The notes under the pieces: model-generated
The model's database searches: none
What the model saw: only the letters and a program-made list of their open reading frames with translations
Told to the model about the DNA's origin: nothing
From: Saturnia japonica
Lineage: Eukaryota > Arthropoda > Insecta > Lepidoptera > Saturniidae
Direction of reading: 5' to 3'
NCBI GenBank assembly: GCA_033032175.1
Contig: CM065308.1
Coordinates: 20,765,590 to 20,829,589 of the forward strand
Length of the DNA stretch: 64,000 bases
Program-made: the position numbers and the translations under genes
Shown: positions 10,460 to 22,140 of the stretch, piece by piece
Position numbering within the stretch: the first letter of the stretch is position 1
Layout: every line of letters begins with the position of its first letter

Positions 10460-11031
10460 AAACTATGCGGCCGTGTGGGTGATCGTTTTGCGAACATTGC
10501 CAAAAGACGTCCCGTCCCGCCTAGAAATATCGTCCATCCCCCGTACCCGACCGAAGCGCGGACGGACGGAATGCAAAAATGTACAATCCTCTCAATAAAA
10601 AGTCGTAATTTCTATATATATACACATATATGAGCGACCGCATCGGCTACGCTTTATACGCGATGTACTCACTGCTATATAAAACCGGGGAGAGAGCCAA
10701 ATTCTAAATATAAAGGTGGCCGATTGTAGCCGAACGAGACCGAATCCACCCGCCCGCCTCAGTCCATAGCTAACTGCCGCTCCGACATTCCCAAACCGAC
10801 GCGACCGTACGCGCGGTAACGATACGTTCATTCGGTAAGGTCACACCGTAAACGGCATTCGACATTTAAAAATTTATAATAACTTTTGTTTTCGTTAACC
10901 AAATTTGTTGTCACTTGACCGCGTCCGTGAAACGAAGAGTGAATTAAAAGATTTTTTTTTTTTTCGAATCGGTGGATTTTTGCGAAGTGTCAGTGTTGTG
11001 ATACTGTTGAACATCATTATCCGTGTTACCG
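10460..11031 (+). promoter_or_regulatory. CpG-rich promoter and leader exon candidate
   Basis: A block much richer in G, C and CpG than its surroundings (10460-10850), with TATA-like boxes TATATAAAA (10676-10684) and TATAAAG (10709-10715). TCAGT initiator-like sites lie near 10759 and 10990. A donor-like junction ACCG/GTATGT ends at 11031. No long reading frame fits, so the transcribed part would be 5' untranslated. I infer that it serves the plus-strand exon at 31130; it could equally be bidirectional or serve an unseen gene. Confidence 0.4.
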
Positions 11032-12119
11032 GTATGTATAGTAATCAGTTTTGATTTTTTTTTTCTTTTTGTTATGGTTGTCATAACTAGTTACCGTTGC
11101 TACTGGCAGTTATTTGCCTTCACGAGCGACGCGCTTATCGCTCTGGAAACGGGAGGTATTAAGTTACAATATGTCCGCCTGCCGTTCCAAAATTATTTTC
11201 GCCGTCATTCCCCTGTACTGAGAGACTTTTTACATTCTCTTTCTTTTTCTCCACATTTCTAACATAGATCCGGTGCTTTCCCCAACCAAAATTTTTTACG
11301 TTTGCGTTGCTTCAATGCGTTAATCTATTAATTATATTGTTTGTATTTAACAATGAAATCGTTAAAATATGTTATTGGCGTAATATAGATTACGCAGTGC
11401 GGTAGTTCTCTAGGTTAGAGACTTACAGTCTAGACTTCATATGGATTGATCTCTCTTTCATTATGTTATAGTATTGTTCACTAACTATATTAATTTGTAT
11501 AATATTTCCGCCAAAGAAATAGAATTCAGGTTAACAATAACGCTTATCGGTTTTAAACAAAATATTTTCTACTGTATTTACGTTTGCGAGGAGTGATTAT
11601 TTTGATTTGTTTATTATTGTGTCTGTATAATTTATTTTCGATTTTGTTTGCCTACGTGATTACTATGAATTAGGTTAGGGGAATATTGCGAAAGAAAAAT
11701 TACTATCTTTAAATTTATCGCACTAGAAATGTCCGTGATTATGTTTTGTTAAAAATTTTTTAGGTCATAAGTAATTGTTTTATTATATTGTACTGATGGA
11801 CTTTTGTTATTCGTATATTACAAAACTTTATACTTTTATCTACTTTCGTACTAAGAAAGTTAACAAGGAGGTGATACTATAAAAATAAATTGTGTTCTTT
11901 CACGCTGCGTTTAGTTTTATCATAATCGGTTCAGTAGTACTTCGGTGAACAGACATTTTGATATATGCTATTCAAAGTTTTATAAGATTCATCTACGTTG
12001 TTAATAAATATGGACTAAAAAAACGCATTTAAGAATTGTAAAATACTTAGTCATTCTACTTGACTTACAATTACTTAGCATGGGCATGCGCCAGGAGTGT
12101 TTTTTCGTTTTTGCAATAT
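11032..12119. other. Noncoding, presumed first intron
   Basis: AT-rich with T-runs after the putative donor. No repeat family or exon was recognised. Confidence 0.35.
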
Positions 12120-12387
12120 CTGTTTTTATAACGTCGATCGCCTGAATCCTGAATCGCAATGAGCCTGAGCGCCCAGTCAAGGAAAACATCCTGATGAAAC
12201 CATAGCATGGTGGTAGGGCTTTTCTAATGCCCGCCTGGCTAGCTACCACCCTCAAGTTGAAAATCTGTCGCCAAGCACCAATTGGTGTGTTCCGGCAGCT
12301 GCACTTGAGAGCCAGTCTTCCATTAGGTGTCACTTAGATCAATGTGAAATAGTGGCCACAACGCTAAACCTACAAAGATAAAAAAGC
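12120..12387 (+). mobile_element. tRNA-derived SINE, family B
   Basis: Shares AAACCATAGCATGGTGG, GCCCGCCTGGCTAGCTACCA, CTCAAGTTGAAAATCTGTCG and the end CTAAACCTA plus A-rich tail with 19832-20143, 58280-58480 and 60563-60860. The tRNA-like head is worn. Confidence 0.7.
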
Positions 12388-13756
12388 TTTCTCCATTCCT
12401 TATCCCTATAAACTTTAACCATGACAAATTACACGCACTACGCCTACACGCAGTATGCTTGAAAAGGAGTCCGGAGTCTTCTCCTACTTACCTACAAGTT
12501 TCTAACGTTAAATATAATATTTCCATAAGGTATTGTTCGTGTTGATTTTTTCAATAATTCATTGCATATAACTGAGGAAAAGGAGAGCTTAAGACCAACC
12601 TCCATTCTCTACCAGACTTCCAAGCGTACACAAGAAAAATGTATGTAATATGTAATGTATGTATGAAAAATGTATATAAGGTGTGCATTTTGTTTATTGA
12701 GTTAGTCAAATTATGGCTAAACATCCATAAAGAAGTCTGTTAAAAATTTACATTACATTACGATTACATTTAAAACATCACGTCCGCGTCACGTCGTTAA
12801 CGTCTTACGTTTTTGACGATAAATGATGAACATCTAATTCCGGTGGCTTTAAAAATAATACAATTTTCATAGATTTATCTTGAAAAAAGACGGATTGTCA
12901 AACTTTCCTCCCCTATTTCACTTAATTAGGGGTTGAATTCCAAAAATCCTTCCTTCGTGCTAACCTGCAGTGTAAAAGGATCCCGAATGCAAATCTCACG
13001 ATCCTTGCTCTAGTATTTTGGGTTCTGCGTTGATATGTCATTCAGTTATCCTTTTATATATACTTATAAATTAGTTTTTTTTTAATTACCTATTTTTGTA
13101 TACGTAAACATGTAGGTAATAAAAAAAACAGACTTTTATTCAATGTTTCACTAATTGAAAAAGATTATATCGCGCAAGAATTGCTACAACCTTTTAAAAG
13201 TGATTCAAGTATTTAATAAAAGCAAACCCTTTAATTTGATACCCATAGCATGGGGGTGCTTAAAAAGTTACTGGTCAGCCCATCTTTAGGAGTTTGCCAT
13301 ATTAGAATTAGGATGACGTCACTTAACTAACCGTGTATTGTTATCTAAACTAAACGTTTATGCAAAGTTTCAGCGCAATCGGACGGGGATAACTGTTTTA
13401 AAATTCATCTGCAAGATTTGACCCACACTAACTAGGCTAGTTAAATAAAAGCTTGTAATAATAATTCACTAGGTATGTATGTTTAAAGGAAATTTTGTTT
13501 AATACAAGACGACTTTAACCTACGCACATTAAAAAAACTGATAGGTAGGTTACATAAAAAATATAATTTATTGATGAAAGAACGTTTCAAATTTTCTTTC
13601 GTCAGGGAAAATAGGACGCGACCCCTATAATCTTAAGCGATATATTGCACGTCACGCGACGACTCGATTACTATCAAATAAAGTAAATGAATAGAGAGGG
13701 GTCTATATTTGTGCTTTTAAGTTACCATAGCAAATATTCTGTATGTATAAATCTAT
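12388..13756. other. Noncoding, no feature recognised
   Basis: AT-rich DNA. At 13220-13440 a stretch including CAGCGCAATCGGACGGGG looks like a worn Helitron or LINE fragment, but it is too diverged to call. Confidence 0.3.
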
Positions 13757-14320
13757 ACTAGCTGTGCCCCACGGTTTCACCTGTGTTATTTTTATCCGAC
13801 AACACCAAGCCGCGCCGCCGACTATCCCGTGTAGCCTATCATATTTGTTCTCACTTCCCGCAAGTACAAATAATTTAATTTTTTCATTATCTCGTACTTA
13901 TGTCTACTTTATAGGGCAAAATTTAACTTCATAAAATTTTCTATATTGTTCGTCAGGATTAATCTAAGCCACGACTAAAAATTATGCTTATAAATCAAAT
14001 TTTAATCTTCAACAAAAAAAAAACCGCAAATACCTTATTGTGGCTTATGTATAAGTGTATTATGTATATATGTGTACAACATTTTATTTAAGTATCATTA
14101 ACCATTAGGCCAGCGCACGCGGATAAAGAAGTTCGGGAAGGCTTTCACTTCCGACTTACTTTTCAAAAATCAATATTTAAAACTAACTGAGAGTTGTAGT
14201 CTAATTACTATTCCTCGTGAATCTGACTATCATAAAAAAAAATCGAATCCGACTGGTAGTTCCAGAGATAAGTCTATTTAAACAAAGAAAAATCTTTTCC
14301 GCTTTTTTATATTACATATG
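13757..14320 (-). mobile_element. Helitron, type 4
   Basis: The 3' end on the minus strand is CCGTGGGGCACAGCTAGT (at 13757). The body shares TTGTGGCTTATGTATAAG, GAGAGTTGTAG and TGGTAGTTCCAGAGAT with 35952-36834 and 41673-42313. A family A SINE abuts its 5' end. Confidence 0.7.
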
Positions 14321-14321
14321 A

Positions 14322-14482
14322 ACATACATACTATCACGCCTGTATCCTCGAAGGATTAGGCAGAGAGAGGTATACTAATGTACACCCACAGTTCACCGAG
14401 TATGTTTTTAGATCCCATGTAATAGGGGGTGAGCCTATTGCCATTAATCGGGTTAGGATCACTGGGCTAATGAGGCAGTTTA
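14322..14482 (-). mobile_element. SINE family A with internal deletion
   Basis: Carries the tail (CACGCCTGTATCC) and the A-box end (GGATCACTGGGCTAATGAGG) of family A but lacks about 90 bp between them, including the B box. Confidence 0.7.
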
Positions 14483-14639
14483 TTATTGTATTATATTATT
14501 ATGTATATATGTATGTATTTTTAGTAAAGGTTTAAATTGAGTTTTGCACAGGCGTCATGTGACGGAAGTACGATATGATGAAGCTAAATTAGTGATTGTA
14601 ATAATGTGAATTCAAATTATTGATATTTTTTAATTGGCA

Positions 14640-14935
14640 AAAATGAAATAACTTTGTATAGATACTTTACGGGGTGGTAGGGCTGTTCTGCTCGACTGGC
14701 TCGTAATCTTCATGCGTGTGATGAAAAGTCCGTCATAGTGACTCGCTTTTGAGTGTCTCGGTTCGGAGTCAGCCTGTGCATATCCAGTTACATTAATGCA
14801 GGTCGGAATGACAGTGGTGACCGTCGTTGGATTACGATCTCTCTGTGGTCACCGTTGTGTTAGGATTGTACTGTGCTTACCATCAAGGACAGTACCGTCA
14901 ATTTTCCGTGTTACTATAAAAAAAGCATTATTTAC
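14640..14935 (+). mobile_element. LINE 3'-end family D copy
   Basis: Shares ATGACAGTGG, TTGTACTGTGCTTACCATCA and CAGTACCGTCAATTT with 16570-16775 and 39905-40115, always ending in an ACTATAAAAA-like tail. It looks like the 3' end of a 5'-truncated non-LTR element. Confidence 0.55.
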
Positions 14936-15854
14936 AATTTAATACAATAATATTTAAACAACATTAAATTATTTTTAAACAATTGAAAAATAACTTTAAA
15001 TATTTTATAATTAAAATATAACATATGAAAATATAAGTACTTATTCATAACACAGAGGATAACCTATTTGTTGATATTTTATGAACAGGATATTTTTTAT
15101 TTAGTGTTATGTAATTAAAATTTTAAATTTATATCCATATTAAATCCAATGACGTTATGTAAATAGACGCGTTATATTCTCACTAAAAGCAATTTGAAAA
15201 CGGTATATATCAGCCACATTGAAACAAAAGAGTTAGGAAATTACAGAGAAAGGTGGAAACTGTTGTCAAAAAAAGATAAAAGATGTCAACTGAAGGCAAT
15301 TGCGTACCTTTCAAAGAGGTAAAGAGGGTCAATGCTGTTTGTATCTATGTATTTCAAAGATTAGTTGAAGGAAGGACTCTAAAGACCCTAGAACACTAGA
15401 TCACCCATTAACTATTAAAACAAATTGAGAGATGGCTGGTGTTTGTACTGCTTTTTCATCACCATTGTTCGTTGAGATCTCATGCTGGTTATAACCTTCA
15501 AACCCATGATGAAAGAGGTCCTGTCCGAAGCGCTACAACTGAGACGTTACAACGGGCTTTTAGATAAAAAAAATAATGAAAGTTTGGTCGCATTTGAAAA
15601 TTATCGATTAACATAGGTCTTTGATGTTTGATGTTGATAAGATGTTAGGCGACACCACGTTATACATAAAACTATTTTATTAGTAAGATTAGAAACCACA
15701 ATATGCAGTAATTTGGTAAAATCAAGTTCTACAACCTGGCCTCGGTGTCAACTTACTACAACCGCAATCATGTAATTCTAGCCGCTTGGTATAGAACATT
15801 TTCAAGATAATTTTGGTATAAATATCTATGGTTAAATTATTTATTTTTAATATC
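14936..15854. other. Noncoding, no feature recognised
   Basis: AT-rich sequence; no reading frame or repeat was recognised. Confidence 0.35.
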
Positions 15855-16485
15855 ACTGGCTGATCCGTGCAACTTCATCTGTGTCATATAAGAGAGAGAG
15901 AGAGAAAAGGTTAGAGAGAGTGGCTCGTAGGCAACGTATTATAGGTACCGCCCATCTCCCACATCAATCTGCATAATAAAAATACGCTCGCGGTACTTGA
16001 TTATTATTTTGTTGCCGAGTTATTTTGAAAATGTGATACCTTCTGAGATATTCACTTAAATCAATTACTTAAAAGGGCAACTTTGTACAAAATTAAATAC
16101 TTGTGATGAATAATGTATCTATTTCGATAAGGGGTAACATCATGTATATAAAAAACCTTTGCAAATAATTTATTATTTTAGAAAAAAAATTATTCCCTTA
16201 AAAAAAAGGTTATATTGAGTAAACCTTAAAAGATAGACATATGCTATCGCGGACTTTTTTTAGAACTTTTTAAGAAAAACAATTCCGTGACACACGATTG
16301 TTGCGTATCTTTAACCATTCATGCAGCGCACGCAGTGGAAGCTCTCAAAAGGAATAAATTTCCCCCGTTTTTGCAACATTTTTCATTGATGCTCCGCTCC
16401 TTTTGGCTGTAGCGTGATGTTATATAGCCTAGAGCCTTCCTCGATAAATGTGCTATCCAACACTAAAACATTTTTTTTCCATTCG
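15855..16485 (-). mobile_element. Helitron, type 2, 5' truncated
   Basis: The 3' end on the minus strand is at 15855 (GTTGCACGGATCAGCCAGT). The body matches 7400-7880 and 62600-62930, and homology stops after AACACTAAAACA. A GA-repeat (15892-15904) lies near the 3' end as in the copy at 62150. Confidence 0.7.
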
Positions 16486-16499
16486 ATGTATTAAGCTTG

Positions 16500-16568
16500 T
16501 CTATTATTTTTACCCACTCTCTCTCTTTCTCTTATGTAACCCAGGCGAAGTTGCGTGGGTCAGCTAGT
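16500..16568 (+). mobile_element. Helitron type 2 3' end in opposite orientation
   Basis: CTCTCTCTTTCTCTTATGT followed by GGCGAAGTTGCGTGGGTCAG and CTAGT is the plus-strand 3' terminus of the same Helitron type, directly abutting the minus-strand copy. Confidence 0.65.
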
Positions 16569-16569
16569 C

Positions 16570-16775
16570 TTTTATAAAGTCGTATCGTGGAGCTGTGGAA
16601 CCATCTCCCGGCCAATATGTTCCCTCCTTCTTACAACATCTAATCCTTTATGCGTAACGTGATGAGATATTTATGCAGGCTAGCATGACAGTGGCGACCG
16701 CTGTTTTTGAATTATACTGTGCTTATCATCAGCGCCAGTACCGTCAATTTGTCGAACTACTATAAAAACCTTAAT
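16570..16775 (+). mobile_element. LINE 3'-end family D copy
   Basis: Matches 39905-40115 (TGGAACCATCTCCCGGCCAA, TTACAACATCTA, GAGATATTTATGC) and 14800-14920. The first part can be read as ELWNHLPAN, typical of the C-terminus of LINE reverse transcriptases. Confidence 0.6.
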
Positions 16776-17121
16776 TCCATTAATTTATTCCAACTCATTA
16801 TCATCAATTAATTAGTAACATGAAACAAGAAAAACAAGTATACACACCGTTTATCTTCCGATAAATTTCCATTGAATTTTCATGTAGTTGCATCAGTAGC
16901 TGATCTAATAAACACTTCACGTATAAACAAACGGCAATGAAATATAATTAGAACAATATTATCTAACGAGTTTGCGAAGTGGCTTGCGTCAACTGATGAA
17001 TTCACATCCTGATTTGAATCCCGATTGAATGTCGTTATAAATGCTAAATGTCAAGATATTAAAATAGTCGTGAAGAAGTAATTAGTTCTTCAACCTAAAG
17101 AATATCGCAACCAAATACATA
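16776..17121. other. Noncoding spacer
   Basis: No feature recognised. CATA just before 17122 supplies the TA expected at a mariner target. Confidence 0.35.
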
Positions 17122-18402
17122 GGCTGCACTAAAAGTATCGGGAATGGAATATTTCCACTGTTCCTGTCATATTAAAATCTTTTTAATTGAAAACTCCTTG
17201 GTTTTAAAAATCGAATACAATTTATTTATTTAAAAAAAGATTCTCGTTATTGTCACAAGGTTTTGTCAAACTTGTTTAGTCGTTGAGAAAATGGAATTGA
17301 CTCGAGAAAATTCAAAAGCGATGATTTATTATGACTTTCGAAGTGGTTTAACACAAAAACAGTGTGTTGACCGGATGATTTCTGCATTTGGTGATGAAGC
17401 CCCATCCAAAACTACAATTTATCGCTGGTTTACTGAATTTCAACGTGGACGTGTCAAGCTCAGTGATGATCCTCGTCAAGGTCGTCCAAAAACTGCAGTC
17501 ACCCAAGAAAACGTTGATGCTGTGCGTAAGCTGATTGAGGAAGATCGATATGTGATATACCGCGAAATTCAGGCAACTTTAGACATTGGCATGAGTCAAA
17601 TACAAATAATCTTGTATGAACCATTAGGTGTAAAAAAGTAGTTTTCTTGATGGATACCGCATTCGCTCTGTGAAGAGCAAAAAACGGCTCGCGTTACTTG
17701 GTGCGTCAGAACTCTCGAAAGATTCCACGCAGGATCCTCAAATGCTGTATACAACATCGCATCAGGTGACGAATCCTGGATATATGCGTACGAACCCGAA
17801 ACAAAAAACCAGTCACGAGTTTGGGTGTTCGAAAATGAGTTAAAGCCAACAAAAATTATTCGTTCACGGAGTATTGCAAAAAAATGGTGGCCACGTTTGT
17901 CTCCAAAACCGGCCATGTTACGACTATTCCTTTTGAGGGGCAAAGAACGGTTAATGCAGAATGGTATGCTAGCATTTGTTTGCCACAGGTCATTTCTGAA
18001 CTCCGTAAAGAGAACGGCAACCGCCGCATCATCCTCTATCACGACAATGCGAGTTCTCACACCGCGCATAGAACAAAAGAGTTTTTGGAGCAAGAAAATA
18101 TAGAATTATTAGACCATCCGCCGTACAGCCCCGACCTAAGCCCTAATGATTTCTATACTTTCCATAAATAAAGAATAAATTGCGTGGACAAATATTTTCA
18201 TCACCTGAAGAAGCTGTGGACGCCTACAAAACGGCCATTTGGGAGACCCCAACTTCCGAATGGAATGGTTGCTTCAATGATTGGTTCCATCGTATGGAAA
18301 AATGTGTCAAATTTCGCGGAGAATACTTCGAAAAGCAATAAATACATTTTTAAATAGTAATGTTGTGTCACTTCCTTGATTCCCGAAATTTTCAGTGCCG
18401 CC
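17122..18402 (+). mobile_element. Full-length mariner element (DD34D)
   Basis: The ends at 17122-17148 and 18376-18402 are imperfect inverted repeats (GGCTGCACTAAAAGTATCGG against GGCGGCACTGAAAATTTCGG). The 1281 bp length is standard for mariner. A TA precedes the left end, while the right TA appears mutated. Confidence 0.85.
17291..18341 (+). pseudogene. Mariner transposase, disabled
   Basis: Reads from MELTRENSKAMIYYD through the helix-turn-helix region (TTIYRWFTEFQRGR), a WIPHSL linker motif (WVPHEL equivalent), GDESWIYAYEPET (first catalytic D), YHDNASSHTA (second D) and YSPDLSPNDF, with 34 residues between the second and third D. It ends KFRGEYFEKQ and a stop at 18339-18341. It is broken by TAG at 17639 and TGA near 17648, a frameshift at the A-run around 17877-17884, and a one-base loss near 18170 (CATAAATAAAG). 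Mariner transposases cut and paste the element at TA; this copy cannot encode one. Confidence 0.9.
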
Positions 18403-18424
18403 GAGAATAACTAATAAAAAGGAT

Positions 18425-18585
18425 ACATGTTGTGTTACAGAGCGCTTTGGGCTAAGAATGTTTAAAGTCGGCAACGCATTAGTTGATGCCTAAAGTATTA
18501 CAAGCGTCCATAGGCTACGCTAGCCGCTTACTATCAGTCGGGTGTCATGCTTGTTTGCCACCTTAGTCGTATACAAAAAGAAGTT
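18425..18585 (+). repeat. Dispersed repeat family C (LINE tail)
   Basis: Shares TATTACAAGCGTCCATAG, TAGCCGCTTACTATCAG and TGCTTGTTTGCCACCTTAGT with 29100-29350 and 57155-57365 and, inverted, 49141-49372. Confidence 0.6.
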
Positions 18586-18589
18586 AATT

Positions 18590-18825
18590 ATATTCATGTA
18601 CCTTTTTTATTTCTTTAAGTCATTTGACTAGAAGAAAATTAAGTATGAAGGCGGATGGATACAGGAGTAGAGGAAGACCGAAGAAGGTATGGATAGATTA
18701 TGTGAAGAATGATAAGCGTATAAACGGTGTGAATACAGAGATGATATTTGATAGTGTAGAGTGAAAGGAAAACATGTTGTGCCGACCCTACTTAAATAGG
18801 ATAAGGGGTAAGAAGAAGAACCTTT
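18590..18825 (+). mobile_element. LINE C-terminal fragment
   Basis: Reading frame ADGYRSRGRPKKVWIDYVKND resembles the C-terminal end of a LINE reverse transcriptase. The element ends GGATAAGGGGTAAGAAGAAG. Only the last ~230 bp are present. Confidence 0.6.
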
Positions 18826-18944
18826 TTTTATTGCTTTCAAGACAATTTAAAGGTAAACCATTTTGACTTTTAGATTAGGTAGCGTCTAGAAAACGAGAAC
18901 ATCTTTAAATTCAAATGTTATCAGAATTCATTTTCAACTAAATA

Positions 18945-19065
18945 TCATTCTTCACACAATCCATCCATACATTCTTTGTTCTTCCTCTACTCCTAAATCT
19001 ATCCACCTTCATATTTAAGATTCTTCTAGTTATATGACTTACTATGCTAACCTATTACTTTTCCC
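18945..19065 (-). mobile_element. LINE C-terminal fragment, inverted partner
   Basis: The reverse complement (AGGAGTAGAGGAAGAACAAAG, GGATTGTGTGAAGAATGATA) is a diverged copy of 18610-18710 in tail-to-tail orientation. Confidence 0.55.
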
Positions 19066-19831
19066 CTTATCTGTCACTTACCCTGTTTTTGTACTTCCTC
19101 TGACATACTTATTAAAGTAATTTAAAAATTTCTTCCATAAAAAATCAAAGTAAAATAGCTTTCTAATTAAGATCGACTCCTAAAATCATTCTAATGTATA
19201 AACAGAGGACAGGTAACATACACATATTGAATCTTTTGAACTCAAGTTGTTTAACTCGGATCTCAGGCCAATTAACATTGTTTACGTCAGAATTTATTTT
19301 AGTTTCACTTGCATGCAAGCTATACAAATAATCATGGATTCATTATCTTTGACGCATGATATACACCTTTCAACGTTAAAATATTTATCACGTGTAGTTT
19401 CTTTTTTAATGCGAGTAGAACGATCAATATAAGTAGTAAAGGAAATGCAGACTTCAGCACCATCGGTGGTTAGTCAGAAAAGTTGTTATGCTGGAGGGTA
19501 ACGTAAGATCGGATCAGATAGCAACGCTTAAACCAATCACACGAATACCAAAAAACCAAACTATGATGCTTCAAGGTAGAAAAAGGCGTAACAGTAACAT
19601 TTCTCAGCTGAACTCTGGGTTGCTTCGATTCACATAGTTTATTAGATTTTTTATGAAATAAAAGTAAACTCTAGAACGAAATATTATTAGATAATGAATT
19701 TAAATTCTAATCTACATCCAGATGCTCACATAGGTCAAATAACACCCAGTAATATACTTTATCCTTAACTTTATAAATGTATTTGGATCTTGAAGAAAGC
19801 CTTTACTGGAAAATAATATAAATACTTTTAA
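19066..19831. other. Noncoding, no feature recognised
   Basis: AT-rich; no gene or repeat was recognised. Confidence 0.35.
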
Positions 19832-20143
19832 GCAATGCTGGCGCAGTGGTAGCGCGTACAGACTTTCCGTTGAAAGACGTGAGTTTCAATCCTTACAATG
19901 AGCCTGAGCTTTCGGTGAAGGAAACAGCGATGAAAACATAGAACGATGGTAGAGCATTTTCTAATGCACGTCTGCTCAAGTTGAAAATTTGTAGCTAAGT
20001 TTCTATAGGTGTGTTGCGGTAGCTACATTTGAGAGCTTGTTCACCATTCGGCTTAACATGTTACCATCTTAGGCCGCATCATCACTTAAAATCAGGTAAG
20101 ATTGTAGCCAAATGCTAAACCTATAAAAAAAAAAGCTACATTC
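19832..20143 (+). mobile_element. tRNA-derived SINE, family B, full length
   Basis: Head with A-box-like TGGCGCAGTGGTAG and B-box-like GAGTTTCAATCC, then the family B body (CTCAAGTTGAAAATTTG, GGTGTGTTGCGG, TGTTACCATCTTAGGCCG) and the end CTAAACCTAT plus A-run. This is the best preserved example of the family. Confidence 0.75.
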
Positions 20144-21889
20144 TAAACAACGTATTGAAACAGTAATGTAAACCGTGGTCAAGCGTTCTTACAGAAATTT
20201 AACTTTGTTCGTAACCAGCCTGACCTGGACGGGTTTTGAAAGCTTGTTCTTCCATACGCAGAAATAAAAGAAGAATAGCCTTGGTGAATGTAGTTCTAAA
20301 TACGAAAAGAAGTGCAATTTCCCAGCGGTGTTATGTTTAATAAGATCAAAAAGAAACAAAAAGCTGTCAATAATAGCGCAAACATGGCAACCGAACTCCA
20401 AAACGACAAATAAATCATCAAAGACAACAACTACATAGCTCTTAAACGTTTAGAAACGGTGATTTTTCATTTGAGACAGTCGAGCACCTAACGGTTTTCA
20501 GTTATAATTTGGCAAGAAGCCAGGTACGTGTAGACTGATCGAAGCTTGGACGCCAGTTCTCAAAGCTATACCTTTGACATTGGTCATGATTAAGGGCAGT
20601 GAGACTAGACAAGGACAGTTATATATCACGTTAGAAAAGTACAGAAATATGTTGCGTAAGTTATCAGGAAATGTTTTGTAGATATGATATTAAAATTGGC
20701 TTATTATACATGTAGTGCTGGCCAAGAAGTTTATGATTCATCATTCATTTGGATGATCGGTACATGATAAAAAAATTTCAATTATCGTGTCTTGTCAAAC
20801 GAGCTAGAAAATGCCTTACGTATTTGATATATCGGCATTATTTCTAGTTCTACCTTTGGTTTGGGCACTTATGCCTTACGTACATTTGTTCATACGCCGT
20901 CCATTTATTTTTACAAATACTTGTACTGGTGGATTAGAGCTGAGTGTCGTAGACTCTCCAGCTCCGCTCTATTTGAAGGTAATGAACTCTTTGGAGTATT
21001 TTCCCGATTTAAGAGTGTCATTGCTCCAAATAACAGAATATTAAAAAAAAAATTAATAGAATTTGGATAAGCCACATATTGTTGGGAGAGGTAATTTTAA
21101 GAATATATCTCTAGGTTATTGATTTCAGTTTAACTATATAATGTTTGTAAATTTCCTTTTACTGGGCAAAAAATTCTTGCTGAAGAGACGTATGAGCCGT
21201 AATTACTATGCCTGATCTTGGCTAAATCTATAGCTTTTTAGTGTCCCATTTACTAAAGAAAATCTTCAAGGGTTTCTTATTCACGATGTTTCCTTTTACT
21301 ATCAGCTGATAATATTATCAATTAAATTAATTAGTCCATGCTGTTGCAAGGATCGATAAAATATATCAACATTCCACTAGACTTACAATTGACCGCCAAA
21401 TCTGTATTGTTAATTTGTAAGTAAATTCCCGTTGAGTGTTTATATATAGCTGATATTTTCAGGAACGGGTAGACCAATAATTAAAACCATAACAATTAAG
21501 CATAAGATTTCGCGATCTTATAATTTTATTTGGACCCTAAAAACAAGCTACAATTAAATGATGAATCTATATCATGATAAAGTAATCCGTAAAAGTTAAT
21601 AAAACTTGATAACAGTTTAATTAGCGTAACTAAGCTCCCTACAGATTCCTAAGATTTTGCATTTTAGGATATATTAATTTTATGTGGAACTAACCATTAC
21701 AAATTTGAATAGTACTATACAATATGCTCAAATAACGTTTACGTAGAATTGCGATGTTTGGAAAATATACAACTTTATATTTCTCATCGCTAGGATTCTT
21801 CGATCGTGTGGGAAGATATTGTTTTCCTTCGGAAAGAGTTTTTGATCATGTCGTGAATATTCACTTTTTTATGTCTTTGACCGGGTTTG
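20144..21889. other. Noncoding, no feature recognised
   Basis: AT-rich. The short open frames at 20189-20401 and 20811-21070 have no family signature. ATGCCTTACGTA occurs twice about 60 bp apart (near 20812 and 20870). Confidence 0.35.
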
Positions 21890-22140
21890 CGTTTGACCAT
21901 AATCTCACCTGATGTTAAAAGATGATGATGTATTGTAACACGCTAAGCCTAGAGGATAATATGGCTTATAATTGCAGCTCCCGGATTATGCTTGAAGAGA
22001 TGTTTTTAACTTGAGGGTGGTAGCTCGTAGAGTAGGCATAAGAAAATTATCTACCAACATGCTTATGTTTGCATCACGACGTTTTTCGTCTCCGAGAGCT
22101 CAGGCTCATGATAGGATCAAAGCCATTAAGCTATAATCGC
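21890..22140 (-). mobile_element. tRNA-derived SINE, family B, inverted and worn
   Basis: AATCTCACCTGATGTTAAAAG at one end and ACTTGAGGGTGGTAGCTCG, then GAGAGCTCAGGCTCATG are the reverse complement of family B landmarks. Confidence 0.6.

Noticed and set aside
12001..12333. 110-residue minus-strand open frame
   Set aside because: It runs antisense through a family B SINE; similar frames (60551-60823, 58306-58494) occur in other copies.
17596..18093. 165-residue minus-strand open frame
   Set aside because: Antisense shadow of the mariner transposase.
20811..21070. Two overlapping plus-strand frames with membrane-like sequence
   Set aside because: AT-rich, no codon bias, no splice or start support.
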